Made by a program: the position numbers and the translations under genes. A stretch of 60,082 bases of DNA from Armatimonadetes bacterium UBA1398 (GTDB lineage Bacteria > Armatimonadota > Zipacnadia > UBA1398): the NCBI GenBank assembly GCA_002305165.1, contig DBQI01000064.1:256-60337 (forward strand). Direction: 5' to 3'. Below, one piece after another: positions 57,733 to 60,082 of the stretch; the first letter of the stretch is position 1; each line of letters begins with the position of its first letter. The notes under the pieces are model-generated. The model saw only the letters and a list, made by a program, of their open reading frames with translations. It was not told the origin of the DNA and searched no databases.

Positions 57733-59220
57733 GTGGTCTACCTTATCCCGGAGTTCCTGCTGGTTCTGGTCGGCGCCGTGGGGCTGGTTATCGCCTTCGC
57801 CCCCAGCCGGCCGCGCCTGCGCGCGTACTCCCTCGTGGGGGGCCTCACCTGCTTCGGTGGCGCCGTGGTGGCCGGCTACCTGGCCTACCTCGCCACCACC
57901 GACCTCGGCGCCGAGCTGGCCGCGACGGCTCCGGGCTACCTCACCACAACCCTCGCCCTCGACCCCTTCTCCCGGGTGTTCGCCGTTCTGAGCCTGATCG
58001 TGTGCGGCCTGACCTTCCTGCTCTCCAAGGAGTACCTGGAGACCCGGATGCAGGACCACCAGCCCGAGCTGCTCGCGGTCATCGCCTTCGCTGCCGCGGG
58101 CATGTCCTTCCTGGGCTCGGCGCGCGAGCTGATCACCATCTGGTTCTCCATCGAGCTGCTCTCGGTATGCGGGTACGTCCTCGCCGCCTTCACCAAGGAC
58201 GACGAGCGCTCCGCCGAAGCGGCCCTCAAGTACTTCATCCTCGGCACCGCCTCCTCGGCCTTCATGCTCTTCGGGCTCAGTTACGTCTACGGGATGACGG
58301 GCCGACTGGACCTGGTCGGCATCATGGAGGCGACGGCGGGCGACGGCATCGGGGTGCTCCTCCCCACCGCAGCCGTCCTGATGTTGGTCGGCTTCGGCTT
58401 CAAGGTCGCCATGGTGCCCTTCCACATGTGGTGCCCCGATGTCTACGAGGGTGCGCCCACCCCCGTCACCGCCTTCCTGTCCGTGGGGCCCAAGCTGGCC
58501 GCGCTGGCCGCCCTCGCCCGGGTGTTCAGCACCGCCTTCCCCCACGAGGTGGCGCGCGTCGCCTGGGAAGGTGTGCTCTTCTGGGGCGCCCTGATCACCA
58601 TGACCCTGGGCAACGTGGTCGCCATCAAGCAGTCCAACATCAAGCGGATGCTCGCCTACTCGAGCATAGCCCATGCGGGCTACATGCTCGTCGCCGTGCT
58701 CGTGACGTTGCGCTCGGATCTCGCCCTGTCCGCGCTGGCGATCTACGCCTTCGCCTACGTCTTCATGAACCTGGGCGCTTTTGCGGTCGTTACATCATTC
58801 TCCAACCGAACGGGAAGCGACGCCCTCCACTCGTACAACGGCTTGGCGCGGCGCTCCCCGTATCTCGCCTGGGCGTGGGCCTTCTTCGCCCTCACCCTGG
58901 TCGGGTTGCCTCCTACCGCGGGGTTCCTGGGCAAGGCCTACATCATCATGGCCGCCTGGGACGCCGGAGCCACCTGGAACTCCCCGATGTTCTGGCTCCT
59001 CGTGGTCCTCGTCCTGAACTCCGCCATCTCCCTGGCATACTACATGGGCGTCGCCGGTCGGATGTTCTTCAAGCCACCGGCCCACGACGACCCCGTGCCC
59101 GTGGGCGGCGGCGTGGGGACGGCCATCGGGCTCTGCCTGGCGGGAACGCTGCTCATGGTCCTCGCCGCCGGACCCATCATCGGCGCCATCCAAAACGGCG
59201 CCGTGTTCGCCCTCCATTAG
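57733..59220 (+). CDS. nuoN: Complex I subunit N (ND2)
   Basis: A 495-residue antiporter-like subunit and last gene of the operon. Conserved helices include ITIWFSIELLSVCGYVLAAF and VPFHMWCPDVYEGAPTPVTAFLSVGPK. The start is GTG at 57733 with GGAGGG upstream. It converges with the nitroreductase gene after 30 nt; no strong terminator is evident in that gap. Confidence 0.95.
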   Translation: MVYLIPEFLLVLVGAVGLVIAFAPSRPRLRAYSLVGGLTCFGGAVVAGYLAYLATTDLGAELAATAPGYLTTTLALDPFSRVFAVLSLIVCGLTFLLSKEYLETRMQDHQPELLAVIAFAAAGMSFLGSARELITIWFSIELLSVCGYVLAAFTKDDERSAEAALKYFILGTASSAFMLFGLSYVYGMTGRLDLVGIMEATAGDGIGVLLPTAAVLMLVGFGFKVAMVPFHMWCPDVYEGAPTPVTAFLSVGPKLAALAALARVFSTAFPHEVARVAWEGVLFWGALITMTLGNVVAIKQSNIKRMLAYSSIAHAGYMLVAVLVTLRSDLALSALAIYAFAYVFMNLGAFAVVTSFSNRTGSDALHSYNGLARRSPYLAWAWAFFALTLVGLPPTAGFLGKAYIIMAAWDAGATWNSPMFWLLVVLVLNSAISLAYYMGVAGRMFFKPPAHDDPVPVGGGVGTAIGLCLAGTLLMVLAAGPIIGAIQNGAVFALH

Positions 59221-59250
59221 GCCTCGGATCGGTCACCTAGCCCCGATGAT

Positions 59251-59796
59251 CTACACGGCGCCGTAGCCCGGGCCGTCGTACGTGCCCTCCCGGACCAGGT
59301 CGGCGAGTGGCCGTCGGCTGCGGCTCGAGGGCGTGTGCGCCGGCTTCCCCAGGGCGATGACCGCGACCGGCCGCGATCCGTCGGGGACGCCCAGGGCCTT
59401 CGCCATCTGGCCGTCGTCGAAGGCGCCGATCCAGCACGTCCCCAGGCCCAGGGCCGCCGCCGCGTAGCACGCCGTCGTCGCCGCGATGCTGGCATCCTGG
59501 ATCGCGTAGAGCTGCGCGCGGTCGCCGTAGCGGGCCGCCGAGGTCGCGAAATCGGCCACGAATGCCAACAGGACGGGCGCGCTCGTCACGAAGGTCTGGC
59601 CGAAGGCCGCCTCCGCCACCGCCGCCTTCTGCTCCGCATCCCGCACCACAACAACGCGGTAGCCCTGCAGGTTGCCGGCCGAGGGGGCGGCGTTGCAGTA
59701 CTCCAGGATCTTGCTCAGTGCGTCCGCGTCGACGGGCGCGCCTTCTACGTACTTGCGGATCGAGTGGCGTGCGTCGAGCGTTTCGAAGAACTCCAT
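59251..59796 (-). CDS. Nitroreductase-family FMN oxidoreductase
   Basis: A 181-residue nitroreductase-fold protein. The FMN-phosphate segment is RHSIRKY at the N terminus, followed by APSAGNLQGYRVVVV and the C-terminal GTCWIGAF. It uses NAD(P)H to reduce nitro compounds, quinones or flavins; the physiological substrate is unknown. ATG at 59796 is chosen because GGGAGG lies upstream and it gives the standard N terminus (MEFFETLDAR). It is convergent with nuoN. Confidence 0.87.
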   Translation of the reverse strand: MEFFETLDARHSIRKYVEGAPVDADALSKILEYCNAAPSAGNLQGYRVVVVRDAEQKAAVAEAAFGQTFVTSAPVLLAFVADFATSAARYGDRAQLYAIQDASIAATTACYAAAALGLGTCWIGAFDDGQMAKALGVPDGSRPVAVIALGKPAHTPSSRSRRPLADLVREGTYDGPGYGAV

Positions 59797-60082
59797 GGTT
59801 GTCGACCTCCCGTTGCGGACCATGTTCCACCGGCGATGAATCCTTCGCTCTCCGGACGCGCGTCCCTCCGCCGACCCTGGGACGGGCGGCGCGACGTCCG
59901 ATGGCCCCGGCCAGGGGAGGTGGAACGGACTCTGGCCGGAGGCCGCGTTGCGAACTTGCAGCGCAACTCTCCGCAGGGGGCGGTGTCTGTTCCGGATAAG
60001 GCGAATAAGATGTGGCTGGGGCCGACGGGGTGGCCCGGTCCGGCTGATGCTGCTCTGTCTAGAGCGGTTCTCGGAAGTTTTC
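59797..60082. other. Window end, no gene recognised
   Basis: 286 nt with no convincing coding frame. Its only structure is an imperfect hairpin, GTTGCG (59947-59952) with CGCAAC (59962-59967). It is probably the upstream region of the nitroreductase gene and of a gene beyond the window. Confidence 0.4.

Overview
The window is GC-rich bacterial chromosome, densely coding, with many GTG and TTG starts and clear Shine-Dalgarno sites. No rRNA, tRNA or CRISPR array was recognised. The type IV pseudopilin at 23350-24042 (cleavage site, FPVFAKARAKAR segment, then a SCLSNLRQIG/YAQDYD pattern), the many secreted glycoside hydrolases without SusC/SusD, and the URO-D, Gfo/Idh/MocA and glycyl-radical genes resemble what I know from Armatimonadota, with Planctomycetota-like lineages as the alternative. 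That placement is inference from family content, not a phylogeny.

Layout. 1-8 kb: GNAT acetyltransferase, divergent corA/mgtC pair, a large secreted-hydrolase-like protein, a class II aldolase homologue, cupin and an RsmC-like methyltransferase. 7.9-10.4 kb: aspartate carbamoyltransferase carrying a PyrI-like zinc tail, and dihydrolipoyl dehydrogenase. 10.4-20.5 kb: lipoprotein, ferritin-like protein, unknown 645-aa protein, GH32 fructan hydrolase, a 465-bp internally deleted ISAs1-type element with intact 12-bp inverted repeats, a heparinase II/III-like lyase and a membrane-anchored unknown. 20.6-24 kb: two tandem EnvC-like M23 peptidases, a small lipoprotein and a pseudopilin. 24.1-31.7 kb: an overlapping trio (secreted protein, DegT-type aminotransferase, hydrogenase-type maturation protease), a membrane protein, a PfkB sugar kinase and a URO-D-family protein.

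31.8-35.7 kb is an oxygen/peroxide defence block, all on the minus strand: PerR-like regulator with an overlapping promoter and operator, a TIGR02757 protein translationally coupled to it, 2-Cys peroxiredoxin, ferritin-like diiron protein and flavodiiron protein. 35.7-48.5 kb is a second carbohydrate region: Tat-exported lectin-like protein, TIM-barrel hydrolase-like protein, DUF6785-like permease, GH106 rhamnosidase, a glycyl radical enzyme followed by a Gfo/Idh/MocA dehydrogenase, and a decayed GH29 fucosidase. 48.5-59.2 kb is one operon for an 11-subunit complex I (nuoABCDHIJKLMN), lacking the NADH-oxidising module nuoEFG. A convergent nitroreductase follows.

Taken together this suggests a heterotroph that degrades plant or microbial polysaccharide (fructan, rhamnosides, uronic-acid polymers), runs oxygen-sensitive radical chemistry protected by diiron and peroxiredoxin enzymes, and feeds a complex I whose electron donor is probably ferredoxin or another carrier rather than NADH directly. 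The observations most worth following are the glycyl radical enzyme with an atypical Cys-His-Trp active-site motif, the coupled PerR/TIGR02757 pair, the PyrB-zinc-tail fusion and the non-autonomous ISAs1-type element.
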